From an uncultured Planctomycetota bacterium (GTDB taxonomy: Bacteria > Planctomycetota > Brocadiia > CAIUPP01), in the NCBI GenBank assembly GCA_903901045.1, contig CAIUPP010000060.1, positions 70,661 to 134,660 of the forward strand: a stretch of DNA of 64,000 nucleotides, in the 5' to 3' direction. A program made the position numbers and the translations under genes. Below, one piece after another: positions 33,118 through 42,082 of this stretch; position 1 is the stretch's first letter, and each line of letters begins with the position of its first letter. A model generated the notes under the pieces. The model searched no databases, was not told where the DNA came from, and saw only the letters and a list, made by a program, of their open reading frames with translations.

Positions 33118-34569
33118 TCTCCGCGTCTGCCGCCAGTTCGTCTCGCGCTCATACGCGCGCGCCAGGCGCAGCAGCCGCGGTTCCTGCATGTCCGCCGCCA
33201 GAATCTGCAGCCCGACCGGCAGGTTCTCCCGCGTGAAGCCGCAGGGGATCGAAATCCCCGGCCCGCCGGAGAGATTGACCGACACCGTGTAGATATCCGC
33301 CAGGTACATCTCCAGCGGGTTTGCCGTGCGCTCCCCCATCTTGAACGCGGCGCTCGGGCTGGTGGCGGAGATGATGAAATCGACCTGATCGAATGCGCGC
33401 TCGTAATCGCGCCGGATGAGCTGGCGCACCTTGGAGGCTTTGAGGTAATAAGCGTCGTAATAGCCGCTGGAGAGCGTGTAGGTGCCCAGCAGAATGCGCC
33501 GCTGCACCTCCGGGCCGAACCCCTCGGCGCGCGTGCGGGAGAACATGGAGATGATGTCCTCCGCCTTCTCCGTGCGATAGCCGTAATGCGCGCCGTCGTA
33601 GCGCGCGAGGTTGCTCCCCGCCTCCGCCGGCGCGATGATGTAGTAGACGGCGATGGCGTAGTCGGAATGCGGCAGGGAGATATCCACCGCCTTCCCCCCG
33701 AGCCGTTCGATGACGCGCAGCGCCTCCATCACTTTCTCGCGCACCTGGGGGGCGAGCCCCTCCCCGAAGAACTCCTTCGGCACCCCGACCTTGAACCCTT
33801 CCAGCGGACGCTCGATCTCCGCAAGGCAAGGGCCGACGCCGCTCGGCCCGCTGGTGGAATCGCGCCCGTCATGGTTGGAAATGGCCTCCATCAGCAGAGC
33901 GGCGTCGCGCACGTCCTTGGTGATCGGGCCGATCTGGTCGAGGGAGGAAGCGAATGCAATGAGGCCGTAGCGCGACACCGCCCCGTACGTGGGCTTGAGA
34001 CCCACCACGCCGCAATGCGCGGCGGGCTGCCGGATGGAGCCGCCGGTGTCCGAGCCGAGCGCGAGGTGCGCCATCCCCGCGGCAATGGCCGCCGCCGAGC
34101 CGCCGCTGGAGCCGCCGGGGATCCGCGACAAATCCCACGGGTTGTGCGTGGGGCCGAACGCGCTGTTCTCCGTCGAGGATCCCATGGCGAACTCGTCAAG
34201 GTTCGTCTTGCCGACGATGACCGCTCCCTCGCGGCGCAGACACTCGACCACGTGCGCGTCGTAGGGGGGGTGGAAGTTCTTCAGCATCTTCGACGCGCAG
34301 GTCGTGGGGAAATCGGTGGTGCAGATGTTGTCCTTGACCGCGATCGGGACGCCGGCCAGCCGGCCCGGATTCCGCCCGGCCGCCAGCGCGTCGTCCGCGT
34401 CCTTCGCGCTGCGCAGGGACTGCTCTTCATTGAGAGAGAGATAGGCGTGGACCCTGGGATCGATGGATCGGATGCGCTGGAAGAGGCCGCGCACCGCCTC
34501 CTGCGAGGAAACCTTGCGCTGCCGTATCTGCTCGGCCAGTTCAAGGCCGGTCAATTCGTGGATTTCCAT
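33100..34569 (-). CDS. gatA: Asp-tRNA(Asn)/Glu-tRNA(Gln) amidotransferase subunit A
   Basis: Releases ammonia from glutamine for transamidation of Glu-tRNA-Gln or Asp-tRNA-Asn. 489 residues. Amidase signature triad Lys79 (VPIAVKDNI), Ser154 (GGSSGGSAAAIAAG) and Ser178 (LGSDTGGSIRQPA), the classic positions. The C-terminus ends ...RRTAIDD, where the last residues and the stop come from the repeat at 33048-33117. Transcribed after gatC; gatB is not in the window. Confidence 0.95.
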   Translation of the reverse strand: MEIHELTGLELAEQIRQRKVSSQEAVRGLFQRIRSIDPRVHAYLSLNEEQSLRSAKDADDALAAGRNPGRLAGVPIAVKDNICTTDFPTTCASKMLKNFHPPYDAHVVECLRREGAVIVGKTNLDEFAMGSSTENSAFGPTHNPWDLSRIPGGSSGGSAAAIAAGMAHLALGSDTGGSIRQPAAHCGVVGLKPTYGAVSRYGLIAFASSLDQIGPITKDVRDAALLMEAISNHDGRDSTSGPSGVGPCLAEIERPLEGFKVGVPKEFFGEGLAPQVREKVMEALRVIERLGGKAVDISLPHSDYAIAVYYIIAPAEAGSNLARYDGAHYGYRTEKAEDIISMFSRTRAEGFGPEVQRRILLGTYTLSSGYYDAYYLKASKVRQLIRRDYERAFDQVDFIISATSPSAAFKMGERTANPLEMYLADIYTVSVNLSGGPGISIPCGFTRENLPVGLQILAADMQEPRLLRLARAYERETNWRQTRRTAIDD

Positions 34570-34607
34570 CTTTCCTCTGCGCTTGGAAAATCAGCATGTC
34601 GTCCGTA

Positions 34608-34629
34608 GGGGCGCAGCATGCTGCGCCCT
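34608..34629. repeat. REP-like palindrome in the gatC-gatA spacer
   Basis: A 20-bp perfect palindrome GGGCGCAGCATGCTGCGCCC, flanked by AGG and TC. It sits inside the operon between gatC and gatA, where it could affect mRNA processing. Confidence 0.8.
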
Positions 34630-34641
34630 CTTGGCCGCAAT

Positions 34642-34929
34642 CTACTCAATAACGCGTGGCACGCGGAAATACCCCGCAGATTGTTCCGGCGCATTGCGCA
34701 GCGCCGCCTCGCGCTCCAGCGAGGGGGAGGGAACGTCCTCGCGGAATACGTTGCACAGCGAGCCGGAGTGGGACATCGGCTCGACGCCCGCCGTGTCGGC
34801 GGCGTCCAGCTTGGCGATGTAGTCGAGCACCTGGCTGAGTTGGCCCGCCATCTTTTCGGCCATCTCCTCGGTCAGTTCCAACCGCGCCAGATGCGCGATC
34901 CACTCGACCTCTTTGCGCGTCAAACTCAT
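34642..34929 (-). CDS. gatC: Asp-tRNA(Asn)/Glu-tRNA(Gln) amidotransferase subunit C
   Basis: 95 residues, normal length. VEWIAHLARLELTEEMAEKM and LDAADTAGVEPMSHSG, then an extended tail VFREDVPSPSLERE that in GatC wraps the GatA-GatB interface. AGGAG before the ATG. Confidence 0.93.
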   Translation of the reverse strand: MSLTRKEVEWIAHLARLELTEEMAEKMAGQLSQVLDYIAKLDAADTAGVEPMSHSGSLCNVFREDVPSPSLEREAALRNAPEQSAGYFRVPRVIE

Positions 34930-35008
34930 CGGCTATCTCCTGTCGGAAATCGATGCCGCAATTCTAACAGCCGGGAAGGAGAAATCCAACTGTCCGGAGG
35001 GCGCGCAA

Positions 35009-35037
35009 TTGACTGTCCAAAATGATACTGGTATATT
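35009..35037 (+). promoter_or_regulatory. sigma-70 promoter of tRNA-Val
   Basis: TTGACT (35009-35014), 17-base spacer, TATATT (35032-35037), ten bases before the tRNA. Confidence 0.82.
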
Positions 35038-35047
35038 CCGCTGACAC

Positions 35048-35124
35048 GGGCGATTAGCTCAGTTGGCTAGAGCGCCTGCCTTACAAGCAGGAGGTCACTG
35101 GTTCGAGACCGGTATCGCCCACCA
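35048..35124 (+). tRNA. tRNA-Val (TAC)
   Basis: 77 bases with encoded CCA. Acceptor GGGCGAT/ATCGCCC, anticodon stem CCTGC/GCAGG with loop CTTACAA (anticodon TAC), T arm CTGG-TTCGAGA-CCGG. Confidence 0.95.
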
Positions 35125-35127
35125 CTG

Positions 35128-35168
35128 AAAAACCCCTGAAACCCTCATGGTTGCAGGGGTTTTCTTTT
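35128..35168 (+). terminator. intrinsic terminator of tRNA-Val
   Basis: AAAACCCCTG pairs with CAGGGGTTTT, followed by CTTTT. Confidence 0.85.
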
Positions 35169-35266
35169 GCCAGCCTGCCTCACGCCCCGATGCGCCCAGG
35201 CGCAGAAAACGCGCTGCTCTGCTGAAACCATCGTTTTCAACAGGCCGGACCGACCGCGAAGTGATA

Positions 35267-35303
35267 GGGGCACAATACTTTCCTTCGGAAAGTACTGTGT
35301 CCC
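35267..35303. repeat. palindromic repeat GGGGCACAATACTTTCC type
   Basis: Arms 35267-35283 and 35287-35303 (GGAAAGTACTGTGTCCC) match at 15/17 positions around TTC. The GGGACACAGTACTTT motif is a known dispersed repeat in several bacterial groups, often near RAYT-type transposases. Confidence 0.8.
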
Positions 35304-35392
35304 AACATTGTGCTTGACCTTGTTGTGCCGATTCCCGATAATCGAAATACACAGCCCACCTCAGTCGCGGCAGGTCACCAAGCGAGGGTCGT

Positions 35393-38300
35393 ATGACGCA
35401 CGAGAACAGAACCCGCATCATCAATTCCTCCACCCCATTGGGGATGATCATCCTCTGTGCCGCCATCGGCTTGATCTTTTCGACCACGGCTGCAATGGCC
35501 GCGCCATTTGACCAACAGATTGCGTTCACGCAGCCCGATGGAACGGTCGTGCAGTTGCACGGCTGGGGGGATGAGTTCTACGCCGTGTTTGAGACGCTCG
35601 ACGGCTACACGGTGGCCTTTGATCCGGGCAAGAAGGCCTATTGCTACGCGACACTCTCCAATGATGGCAGCCGCCTGTTACCCTCCCCGGCGCAAGTCGG
35701 CAAAGACGCGCCGGCAACTCTGGGTCTGGCCAGGCACCTGCGGATGAGTCCGGCGGGGAGAAAGACGCAGGTCGGCGAGCGCTACGCGCGCTGGAACGAG
35801 GCGACGCGGCTTTCCGAACGTTGGGATGCCCAGAAGGCGCGTATGCACGTAGCGGAGACGCCATCGGCGCAGGGCGGGCCCGTTCTTGCGCCGCCGCCTT
35901 CCACCACCACGGGTTCCAAGACCGGCCTCTGCATGCTCATTGATTTCGATGACGACGTCGCCACGGTCCCGCGCGCGGATATTGACTCCTTCTGCAACGG
36001 CGCCGGCTACACCGGCTATGGCAATAACGGATCGGTCAAACAGTACTACCTCGACGTTTCCAACAGCACACTGACGTACACGAACGTTGTCACTGTGTAC
36101 ATCCGGATCCCCAACTCGCTGCACCCGAAGAGTTATTACAACGATACCAGCAAAGACAGCGGGGTGCAGGCCAACCTGCTCATTCGCGACGCGATCACCA
36201 TCATGAAGGCGCTGCCGAACTACGCGACGGAGATTCTTCCGACGTTTAGTGCGCTCAGTGTAGACGGCGGCAATAACGTCATTGCGTGCAACGTCTTTTA
36301 TGCGGGCGGCAACGGAGGAGTCTGGCAGTATGGTTTGTGGCCGCATTCCTGGTCGCTCTACAACGTCGGAGCCCAGGAACTCTCGGCGGGCGGCAAGAAA
36401 GTGTACCGCTATCAGGTCACCAATATTGGCTCCTCGCTGGAACTGGGCACCTTCTGCCATGAGAATGGGCACATGCTCTGCGGCTTTCCAGACCTCTATG
36501 ACTATAACTATGACTCGACCGGGGGCGCGGGGATGTTCTGCCTCATGAATAGCGGGGGGCATGGAACGAATCCGGTCCAGATCTGCGCCTACTTGAAACG
36601 TGCTGCCGGGTGGGCCGCCACGACGGAGTTGACGAGCTCATCGGCGCTGACGGCCACCCTGGCTTCTTCGGGGGCCGGCTTGAATCATTTCTATCGTTAT
36701 GCCAAGCCGGCTGTCCCCACGGAATACTACCTCCTGGAGAACCGCCAGCAGAGCGGCCGCGATGCATCTCTTCCGGCCTCCGGCGTGGCCGTCTGGCATG
36801 TGGACGAACTTGGGGACAGGGACAATCAAAGCCTGGTTCACAACGCCACGCATGCCAACTACGAGATCACACTGGTCCAGGCGGACAACCTGTGGGATTT
36901 TGAGGGGTACGTGAACTCGGGAGACCCATACGACCTGTTCTACAGCGGCAACACAACCATCACGTATTCCAACGTCCTCACGGACGGGACCGCGCCCGGC
37001 GCGCAATGGTGGGACGGAACGAACTCGGGCTTGAAACTGCACCACTTCAGCGCCAGCGGGACCACGATGACTGTGGAAGTCGGCGTCCCCGCGCCGGTAT
37101 TGGATCCCGAACCCGCGGGCACGTCCGGCACGAGCAACACGCTCTCCTGGGCAGCGGTGCCGAACGCCGACAAGTACTGGGTCGAATATGACACGACAAA
37201 TACGTTCCCCTCCCCCGATGCCAACAGCGGCTGGATTGCCAATCTTTCCAGACAATTCACCGGGTTGGCAGGGGGCACAACGTATTGGTATCGGGCCAAG
37301 AGCCGCATCGCCATGCCCGCCGTCGCAACGACGTGGTTGCAGACCAGCTGGGCGAGCTTCCTGACGGACGGCCTGACCAATACGGCCGCCGATGCGGCCA
37401 GCAACAGCGTAACGCTCAGCTCCGCGTCGAACGTCGCAACAAACACCGTCGGCAGTTCGCTCTACTCCTATGGGCCGCGTGTCGGAAAGACGGAGTTCAA
37501 CGTGTACCAATGCGCCACGAACAGCACCCTGACCAGGATCGAGGTTTATCTGTCAATTTCCACCTCGACGGCTCTGCAATTCGTGGTCTACGAAGCGACC
37601 TCGTACACGGGAACCTATAACCAGGTCTGCTCCGCAACGTCCGACAGCTCGGGAACCGGCGCGGGATTCTTCAGTTCCGGAACGATTTCTGTTCCGCTTG
37701 TGTCGGGGAGGTACTACTTCATCGGCATCGCATTCCAGGGGACGGCCACTGACGCAGTGGATATCGCAAGCGCGGGGTCGACAACGGCATTCGGAGTTGC
37801 GCGTGAGGGTGGTTTATCGGCAACGGCTTATCCCGCGCCTGTGGCATTCAACGGCAGCACGATAGCCGACAACGCTTCTCGTCTGTATCAGCGACTGACG
37901 ACCAGCGTGCCCACCTATTCAGCCTCCGGCACGGCGGTCTCCACGGCAATCACTCCAGGCTCCGTTGACCGCTGGACAACGCTGACTTTCAACAAGACCA
38001 CCCCTGCCAATACAACGTTAACGGTGGACGTGCTCGACAGCGCCAACAACGTGCTGGCGAGCAACGTGGCGTCGAACACGGACCTGAACAGCCTGGGCAT
38101 TACGCAATCCTCGATCAAGCTGCGCGCTAATCTGGCGACCGGCAACACCGCGATCAGTCCGGCGCTCGAAGATTGGATGGTTCGGTGGGTTTCCCCCTCT
38201 TCCTATGCGGAGAGCGCCTGGTCGAGCGCAGAGTTTTCCAAGCAATTGCTGCCATGCTCGCTCGACGTGACATCCACGCCGATATCCGGAGTGAGCATTG

Positions 38301-39676
38301 CATCGGTTACGGGGCATGGCGGAGACACGCATTACCAGAAGACGCCGGACGAAGGAACAGCCGTGACGCTGACTGCACCGGCCATAAAGAGTGTTGGAGA
38401 CACCGGCTACCACTTCGTGCAGTGGACGGGCACACCAGGGGGAACGGTCTTATCCGACGGCAATCGGACAATCAGCTTCACGATCCAGGCGGACGCCGCT
38501 GTCACGGCCCAATATGCGACCGATTCCACCACGACCACTACGTCAACAACCACTTCAACGAGTACGACGACTACAACAACTACAACAACCACAACAACCA
38601 CAACGCTGCCTCCGACCACAACCACGTCGACAACGACGACGACTTTGCCGCCGCCGACCACGAGCACGACTACCACCACAACCAGCACGACGACGACCAC
38701 GACCCTGCCTCCGACTACGACCACGTCGACCACGTCGACAACGACGACCACAACCAGCACGACCACGACCACGACATCTACCACCACGACCACGACGCTG
38801 CCTCCGACCACGAGTACGACTACCACTACGACCTCCACGTCAACGACCACTTCAACGAGTACGACGACCACAACGACAATGCTGCCTCCGACCACGACCA
38901 CGTCGACAACGACGACTTTGCCGCCTCCGACCACGAGTACGACAACCACCACGACCAGCACAACCACGTCCACGACTACGACCACGACATCTACCACCAC
39001 GACTACGACGTTGCCGCCCCCCACGACCACCAGCACAACTACAACCAGTACTACGTCAACGACGACCAGCACGACAACCACCACTACGACAATGTCCAAG
39101 TCCATCACAGTGCTCAATCCCTCGGACTCGGGGATCAGCTTTGAGCGCGGGCAGACGTACAACATCGAGTGGACTTCCACCCTGCCGATGGGCACGAAGA
39201 TGAAAATTGCGCTTGTGAAGGGAAGCGGCGGGACGTGGACGCTTTCCACCGGCGCATCGAAAAGCCCGTTCAAGTGGACGGTTGGCAAGGCGATCAAGGG
39301 GGTGGCGATGTACGTCGACGGGGACGATTACAGGATTCGGGTCAGCACGCTCAACGACAGCGACTCGGATCAGAGCGACAACGTCTTCGCCATCGGCGTT
39401 CTGGAATCGCTCACAGTCGCCGGCCCGACAACCGTTACAGGCGGAGGAGCGCCGGCGCAGTTCACCTGCACGGCTCAGTACAACTTCGGCGCGGACCGTG
39501 ACGCCACCAACGCGGTCAAGTGGAGTTGCTCAAAAATCAAGGGGGTGAAGATAGGCAAGGGGGGGCTGCTGACAACCGTGCCGGTTACTGGGTCCCAACC
39601 CTGCACGATTACGGCAACCTATGGAAAGAGTGCGCCGCCCGCACCGGGCACCCTCGGAATCACCATTACCCCTTGA
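35393..39676 (+). CDS. giant secreted M6-type metalloprotease with Thr-rich linker
   Basis: 1427 residues. Signal peptide to about residue 36 (CAAIGLIFSTTAAMA). M6 (immune inhibitor A-like) protease domain: zinc motif H356-E-N-G-H360 in CHENGHMLCGFPDLYDYN. Then a fibronectin type III-like segment (about 560-660), a beta-rich lectin-like region (about 660-960), and a 188-residue Thr/Ser linker (1046-1233) broken by seven LPP(P) blocks. The C-terminal part is like Ser-Thr-rich GPI-anchored/KNH domains (ITVLNPSDSGISFERGQTYN) with an Ig-like end. Extracellular, probably degrading proteins. No sorting signal is recognised at the C-terminus. Confidence 0.9.
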   Translation: MTHENRTRIINSSTPLGMIILCAAIGLIFSTTAAMAAPFDQQIAFTQPDGTVVQLHGWGDEFYAVFETLDGYTVAFDPGKKAYCYATLSNDGSRLLPSPAQVGKDAPATLGLARHLRMSPAGRKTQVGERYARWNEATRLSERWDAQKARMHVAETPSAQGGPVLAPPPSTTTGSKTGLCMLIDFDDDVATVPRADIDSFCNGAGYTGYGNNGSVKQYYLDVSNSTLTYTNVVTVYIRIPNSLHPKSYYNDTSKDSGVQANLLIRDAITIMKALPNYATEILPTFSALSVDGGNNVIACNVFYAGGNGGVWQYGLWPHSWSLYNVGAQELSAGGKKVYRYQVTNIGSSLELGTFCHENGHMLCGFPDLYDYNYDSTGGAGMFCLMNSGGHGTNPVQICAYLKRAAGWAATTELTSSSALTATLASSGAGLNHFYRYAKPAVPTEYYLLENRQQSGRDASLPASGVAVWHVDELGDRDNQSLVHNATHANYEITLVQADNLWDFEGYVNSGDPYDLFYSGNTTITYSNVLTDGTAPGAQWWDGTNSGLKLHHFSASGTTMTVEVGVPAPVLDPEPAGTSGTSNTLSWAAVPNADKYWVEYDTTNTFPSPDANSGWIANLSRQFTGLAGGTTYWYRAKSRIAMPAVATTWLQTSWASFLTDGLTNTAADAASNSVTLSSASNVATNTVGSSLYSYGPRVGKTEFNVYQCATNSTLTRIEVYLSISTSTALQFVVYEATSYTGTYNQVCSATSDSSGTGAGFFSSGTISVPLVSGRYYFIGIAFQGTATDAVDIASAGSTTAFGVAREGGLSATAYPAPVAFNGSTIADNASRLYQRLTTSVPTYSASGTAVSTAITPGSVDRWTTLTFNKTTPANTTLTVDVLDSANNVLASNVASNTDLNSLGITQSSIKLRANLATGNTAISPALEDWMVRWVSPSSYAESAWSSAEFSKQLLPCSLDVTSTPISGVSIASVTGHGGDTHYQKTPDEGTAVTLTAPAIKSVGDTGYHFVQWTGTPGGTVLSDGNRTISFTIQADAAVTAQYATDSTTTTTSTTTSTSTTTTTTTTTTTTTTLPPTTTTSTTTTTLPPPTTSTTTTTTSTTTTTTLPPTTTTSTTSTTTTTTSTTTTTTSTTTTTTLPPTTSTTTTTTSTSTTTSTSTTTTTTMLPPTTTTSTTTTLPPPTTSTTTTTTSTTTSTTTTTTSTTTTTTLPPPTTTSTTTTSTTSTTTSTTTTTTTMSKSITVLNPSDSGISFERGQTYNIEWTSTLPMGTKMKIALVKGSGGTWTLSTGASKSPFKWTVGKAIKGVAMYVDGDDYRIRVSTLNDSDSDQSDNVFAIGVLESLTVAGPTTVTGGGAPAQFTCTAQYNFGADRDATNAVKWSCSKIKGVKIGKGGLLTTVPVTGSQPCTITATYGKSAPPAPGTLGITITP
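38525..39091 (+). repeat. low-complexity Thr/Ser-coding tract
   Basis: About 190 consecutive codons, nearly all ACN or TCN/AGY, with seven CTGCCTCCG-type LPP interruptions. All four Thr codons are used in mixed order, so it is maintained at protein level rather than being a fresh microsatellite. Confidence 0.9.
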
Positions 39677-40100
39677 CGAAGGCGCTGAACGCTGACACGG
39701 GGCGTGTCATGGCGTTGCCCCACAACGCGCGAAAGACGTTCTGATTGACGAAGTTATAGCCCCCCGGAGCAGTCACCCGCAGTAGTTCGCCCAGATCGCC
39801 ACCACCCTCTGTCTGTCGCCAATGGCTCTGCGCAGGCCCAAGCTAGACCCCAACCGGGGTTGCAGCGACAATCCCTGATGGTGATCGCACCGATGAACAT
39901 GGCCGTATCTCGGTGCGAGCATTTTGCGGTTCCTTTTCAGGCCGCTTCTGATGCCAGGTCGAGTCTCGGGACGGGCCGCAACAGCCTGACACAACGCTGG
40001 CTTGACTCCGAGCAGCGAATATGATAACAATATAACAAACGAAGCAATATATTAGGCACAGCTAAACATTACTGGCACGGGACATCGTAATCGGACTCCC
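39677..40100. other. intergenic region, no gene seen
   Basis: 424 bases. The last 80 bases before the GntR gene become AT-rich (TATGATAACAATATAACAA, with TAACAA direct repeats near 40024-40037), a probable promoter/operator area. No clean -35/-10 pair, tRNA or repeat family member was found. Confidence 0.5.
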
Positions 40101-41192
40101 ATGACTATCAAACGCAGCACGACAGCCAGTTTGGCGACGCAGGTGGCGGGGCAGTATCGCCAGATGATCCTGTCCGGACGTCTCAAGTCGGGCGACCGGC
40201 TGCCGACCATCCGCTGTCTTGCGCGCGAACTATCCGTCAGCCCCGGGCCCATCAACTCCGCCTTCCGCACTCTGGAGGCCGAGGGGTTAGTCCGTCGGCG
40301 CACCCGTCTGGGCACATTTGTGGGCCACTTCACGCATCCCCTTCCTGCATCCCTTGAGATCAGCGTAGTCTTCCGTCCCGTCTCATCGTGGACGCAGGAA
40401 GACCGTTACGGCCTGGGTATGTTCGACGGCATCCAGCATGGCCTGACCGATGGCAAGCACCGCACCGTTCTGCACACGCGGTCCGAGACGGGCCGCATGG
40501 AAGATTGCGTTGACCTCGCGATGGAACACGCTTCGCACGGATATATTGTCGATGACCGCGTATCGGACGCGCTGATCGAGCGGCTGACCACGACGGGCCG
40601 TCCCGTGGTGGTGATCAACCGTGGCTGCAGCGTGCCGGGGGTGAGTGCGGTCTTCCGCGACAACGCTCAGGCGGGCGCGGAGGCGGCGCGGCAACTTCTG
40701 CGGCGCGGACATCGCGTGACGGGGTGCATCTCCCGCGCGGACTGGAACGGCCGGCAGACGGCCGAGGCGTTTCTTCAGGAGATGTTTGACGCGGGGTTCG
40801 CTCTGCAGCCGAACCGCGTGGTGACCTATGGCGGAAGCACGGGCGAGAACTCCATTGGCGGCTTTGTGACGCGGCTGCTCTGCACCGCCCCGATGCCCAC
40901 AGCCATCTACTGCACCGATGACCGCCTCGCGGGCATGGTGTACTGGGCTGTGAAGGACAGCGGCTTGCGAATCGGCGAGGCGCTCTCTCTGGTGGGCACG
41001 CTGGACCTGGGGATGGCCGCGCTTCAGGACCCTCCCTTGACGACCTTCCGGTTCGATCCGGAGCGCATCGGCCGCGCGGCGGTGGAGGAACTCGTCGCGC
41101 GCTGCCGCGACACGGACCGCCCCGCCCAGGCTATCGCCATCCCGGGCGTCTGGGTGGAGAGGCAATCGCTCATCTCTTTGAAAGTCCGTTAA
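40101..41192 (+). CDS. GntR-type transcriptional regulator with LacI-like sensor domain
   Basis: 363 residues. An N-terminal winged helix-turn-helix of the GntR kind (residues about 12-75: QYRQMILSGRLKSGDRLPT, ELSVSPGPINSAFRTLEAEG), then a periplasmic-binding-protein-like sensor domain (about 85-355) with RRGHRVTGCIS and YCTDDRLAGMVYWAVK, as in LacI/GntR chimeras. Likely senses a sugar or related ligand. First gene of the run continuing with the oxidoreductase, ceramidase-like and DegT genes; it probably controls them. Confidence 0.88.
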   Translation: MTIKRSTTASLATQVAGQYRQMILSGRLKSGDRLPTIRCLARELSVSPGPINSAFRTLEAEGLVRRRTRLGTFVGHFTHPLPASLEISVVFRPVSSWTQEDRYGLGMFDGIQHGLTDGKHRTVLHTRSETGRMEDCVDLAMEHASHGYIVDDRVSDALIERLTTTGRPVVVINRGCSVPGVSAVFRDNAQAGAEAARQLLRRGHRVTGCISRADWNGRQTAEAFLQEMFDAGFALQPNRVVTYGGSTGENSIGGFVTRLLCTAPMPTAIYCTDDRLAGMVYWAVKDSGLRIGEALSLVGTLDLGMAALQDPPLTTFRFDPERIGRAAVEELVARCRDTDRPAQAIAIPGVWVERQSLISLKVR

Positions 41193-41219
41193 CTCCAGAC
41201 TTGATGAAAGGCGACTATC

Positions 41220-42068
41220 GTGGCACAGGGAAAGCGCGTCGGCTTCGTTGACTTGAACGTTGATAACTTTCATGCCAATACGTATCTGAAGCACATTCGC
41301 GGCGCTTTGGTAAAGCGCGGCTACACCGTCGAAGGGTGCTTTGGGTTGATGGACGAACCGAGCCGGGCTTGGGCGCTCAAGAACAACGTGCCGTATTTCT
41401 CCGACCCCGCCGCTCTCAACAAGGTGTCCGACTGCTTCATGGTGATGGCCCCCTCCAACCCGGAAGCCCATCTTGAATTGTGTCAGGCCGTCTTTCCGTT
41501 CGGCAAGCCGACGTATGTGGACAAGACCTTTGCCCCCGACTCCAAGACCGCCCGTAAGATATTCGCCCTCGCGGACAAGCATGGCACGGTCGTGCAGACC
41601 ACCTCGGCACTGCGGTATAGCGAGGTCCAGGAATACGTGCAGCAGGCCGGCGGGGCGTCTTCCGTCCAGCACATGGTCACCTGGGGAAGCGCTGGGTCGT
41701 TCGACGAGTACGCCATCCACCCGACGGAGATGGCGGTGAGCTGTCTGGGGTTCGAGGCCGAGAGCCTCATGCGCCGCGGCACGGAGAAGTATTCGCAGTT
41801 GCTCATCAACTTCTCGCGTCGGCGCACTGCCGTGGTCAACGTGCATGTCATGGGGGAGACGCCGTATTCCGCCGCCGTCACGACGGATAAAGTGACGCGC
41901 TATATTGCGGTTGACGGAGCGAATCTCTTCGTGAAGGCGGCGTCGGCCATCCTGGATTTCTTTGACCAGAAACGCCCCACGATTCCGCGCGAAGAGAGTT
42001 TGCTGATCCGCCGTATTCTGGACGTCGCAAAGCAGCCTCAGGCGCTTAAGCGCTTCGTCCGTCTATGA
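41220..42068 (+). CDS. Gfo/Idh/MocA-like oxidoreductase, short form
   Basis: 282 residues. Rossmann-like N-terminal half with GFVDLNVDNFHANTYLKH, CFMVMAPSNPEAHLELC and KPTYVDKTFAPDSKTAR, the last resembling the EKP-type motif in which Lys binds substrate. The C-terminal domain is shorter than usual. The usual GxGxxG at the N-terminus is not seen, so the cofactor (NAD) is uncertain. GTG start with AAAGG nine bases upstream. Next gene overlaps or follows by 15 bases. Confidence 0.72.
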   Translation: MAQGKRVGFVDLNVDNFHANTYLKHIRGALVKRGYTVEGCFGLMDEPSRAWALKNNVPYFSDPAALNKVSDCFMVMAPSNPEAHLELCQAVFPFGKPTYVDKTFAPDSKTARKIFALADKHGTVVQTTSALRYSEVQEYVQQAGGASSVQHMVTWGSAGSFDEYAIHPTEMAVSCLGFEAESLMRRGTEKYSQLLINFSRRRTAVVNVHVMGETPYSAAVTTDKVTRYIAVDGANLFVKAASAILDFFDQKRPTIPREESLLIRRILDVAKQPQALKRFVRL

Positions 42069-42082
42069 TGAGGGAAGCACGG

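Noticed and set aside
38173-39297. Long ORFs on both strands through the Thr-rich tract (Asp/His/Asn-rich on +, Val-rich on -)
   Set aside because: They are translations of the low-complexity ACN/TCN codons of the M6 protease in other frames, with no start context and no homology-like features.
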